Shown here: one piece after another, positions 5,024 through 5,544 of the stretch | How the letters are laid out: every line of letters begins with the position of its first letter | Position numbering within the stretch: position 1 is the first letter of the stretch | Origin: Planctomycetota bacterium | GTDB lineage: Bacteria; Planctomycetota; Phycisphaerae; WQYP01 | Length of the DNA: 5,544 nt | NCBI GenBank assembly: GCA_021816165.1 | Contig: JAKAYZ010000210.1 | Coordinates: forward strand, 1 to 5,544 | Reading direction: 5' to 3' | The notes under the pieces: model-generated | What the model was told of the DNA's origin: nothing | The model's input: the letters and a program-made list of their open reading frames with translations, nothing else | Database searches by the model: none | Program-made: the position numbers and the translations under genes

Positions 5024-5061
5024 AAAAAAAGGGAGCTGGACACCCATAGGTGCCCAGCTCC
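5024..5061 (-). terminator. strong hairpin plus U7 tract just upstream of the NYN gene
   Basis: Plus-strand 5032-5044 and 5049-5061 are inverted copies around a four-base loop. In minus-strand RNA all 13 positions pair, 12 as Watson-Crick and one as G-U (bases 5053/5040; on the plus strand this is an A-C mismatch). The stem is followed by C and seven U (5030-5024). This is a classical Rho-independent terminator, and the asymmetric G-U shows it is meant for the minus strand. It ends only 11 bases before the NYN start codon, so it either ends an upstream transcript or acts as an attenuator in the NYN leader. Confidence 0.85.
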
Positions 5062-5065
5062 GGAA

Positions 5066-5071
5066 ATTATA
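5066..5071 (-). promoter_or_regulatory. perfect -10 box upstream of the NYN hairpin
   Basis: Minus-strand TATAAT at 5071-5066 predicts a transcription start near 5059, at the very base of the terminator-like hairpin. The -35 position (17-base spacer) reads TGCCGC, a poor match, and there is no TG extension. If used, the NYN messenger would begin with the hairpin. Confidence 0.4.
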
Positions 5072-5335
5072 CACACGCCGTACCATCAGCGGCACGAGCG
5101 TGGACCAATACTTAAAGCCAAAGACATCATATCTTAGTGCCATTCGTCGGTCAAATCTGCCAACTCAAGTGAGCTATTTTTGGGCCTAAACGTATCCCAC
5201 GAACTTATATGCTGCCGGTCCAAGAGAAACCATGGCCCGGAGCCGTTTTTTCCTCATTCGGCGGTCGTCAGTGTCCGATAACGGCCTCAAAATGATCCCA
5301 AGGATGGAGGTACCGTCGCGGTGAATCGGGACTTT
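5072..5335. other. intergenic stretch between the four-helix-bundle gene and the NYN leader
   Basis: No gene was found on either strand. The stretch is richer in A and T than its surroundings in places (for example around 5121-5140 and 5171-5212) and has short open frames only. No RNA gene, repeat array or further terminator is evident. Confidence 0.4.
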
Positions 5336-5361
5336 ATTTTTTCGACGGCAGGTGAAAAAAT
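5336..5361. repeat. AT-rich inverted repeat after the four-helix-bundle stop codon
   Basis: ATTTTTTC (5336-5343) and GAAAAAAT (5354-5361) are perfect inverted copies around a ten-base loop and begin five bases after the stop codon of the minus-strand gene. Position fits a transcript end, since the downstream arm on the minus strand is itself U-rich after the loop only in part; the all-A/U stem makes it a weak terminator. Confidence 0.35.
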
Positions 5362-5366
5362 CATTC

Positions 5367-5544
5367 TCAGGACTTCCGGTTGTCCAGACCGTTGATCAGG
5401 CCGGAGAGCATCTTTCCAATGATTTCCAGCCCAGGGCAAAACTGTGAATATTGCGCACCGGTTATCAGGCCTCGTCGGTGGGCAAGCTCGATGAGGGGAA
5501 CGCACTCCTGGGCCGATCCGCGGGCAATTGTGAAAAAGTTTTTA
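5367..5544 (-). CDS. four-helix-bundle protein (S23/IVP type), C-terminal part
   Basis: The right edge cuts this gene; the last 58 codons are present, ending in TGA (5369-5367). The residues read KNFFTIARGSAQECVPLIEL, then HRRGLITGAQYSQFC and LEIIGKMLSGLINGLDN. This matches the C-terminal half of the 23S rRNA intervening-sequence (S23) four-helix-bundle family: a helix with F-xx-IARGSxxE, a turn with GLIT/S, and a last helix with EIxxMLxGLIxxL. Family members are about 115-125 residues, so about half is outside the window. They form pentameric helical-bundle assemblies and are found both inside 23S rRNA inserts and as free-standing genes; no 23S rRNA sequence is seen here, so this is the free-standing type. 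Function is unknown. It lies upstream of the NYN gene on the same strand, separated by about 350 bases. Confidence 0.85.
   Translation of the reverse strand, partial: KNFFTIARGSAQECVPLIELAHRRGLITGAQYSQFCPGLEIIGKMLSGLINGLDNRKS

Noticed and set aside
5287..5505. 72-residue minus-strand frame at the right edge
   Set aside because: It overlaps the four-helix-bundle gene in another frame, and only the latter gives a family match.
1..5544. CRISPR array, tRNA, rRNA or insertion sequence
   Set aside because: No regularly spaced repeats, no tRNA-like cloverleaf, no rRNA motif and no transposase frame with terminal inverted repeats were seen on reading both strands.

Overview
The window reads as accessory DNA from a Gram-negative-like, moderately GC-rich bacterium. 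No marker gene fixes the phylum. The family mix (DUF1697, CDGSH iron-sulfur protein, minimal nucleotidyltransferase, NYN nuclease, S23-type four-helix-bundle protein) is common in soil Acidobacteriota, Verrucomicrobiota and Proteobacteria, so the taxonomic guess is only an inference. Gene density is low, with several gaps of 300 to 400 bases, and both the left part and the stretch before 1796 look decayed.

Left part (1-1500, plus strand). A C-terminal remnant of a DUF1697 protein ends in an ATGA overlap with what looks like the broken start of a YdeI/OmpD-associated-type gene. Next comes an intact 321-residue protein of unknown function with a signal-peptide-like N-terminus, a strong ribosome binding site and a small beta-rich C-terminal domain.

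Middle (1500-2620). After a 340-base stretch without a convincing gene there is an XRE-type antitoxin-like gene whose toxin partner is not visible. It converges on a minus-strand gene for a small double-CDGSH iron-sulfur protein, which has its own perfect -10 box and an inverted repeat in the -35 region.

Right part (2620-5544). A minimal nucleotidyltransferase of the MntA type is followed 58 bases later by a 187-residue protein carrying an Rx4H motif, read here as an atypical HEPN protein. Together they look like a variant HEPN/MNT toxin-antitoxin pair, bounded by two near-identical 15-base repeats. A NYN-domain (LabA/DUF88-like) nuclease gene converges on this pair from the minus strand. Just upstream of its start codon is a textbook terminator-shaped hairpin with a U-tract, itself directly downstream of a TATAAT box, which suggests an attenuated or structured leader. 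The right edge cuts through a minus-strand gene for an S23-type four-helix-bundle protein.

Taken together, the XRE antitoxin, the MNT/HEPN-like pair and the NYN nuclease suggest a toxin-antitoxin or defence-type island in which two predicted RNA-acting proteins (HEPN-like and NYN) sit tail to tail. The functional link between them is inference; adjacency is all the sequence shows.
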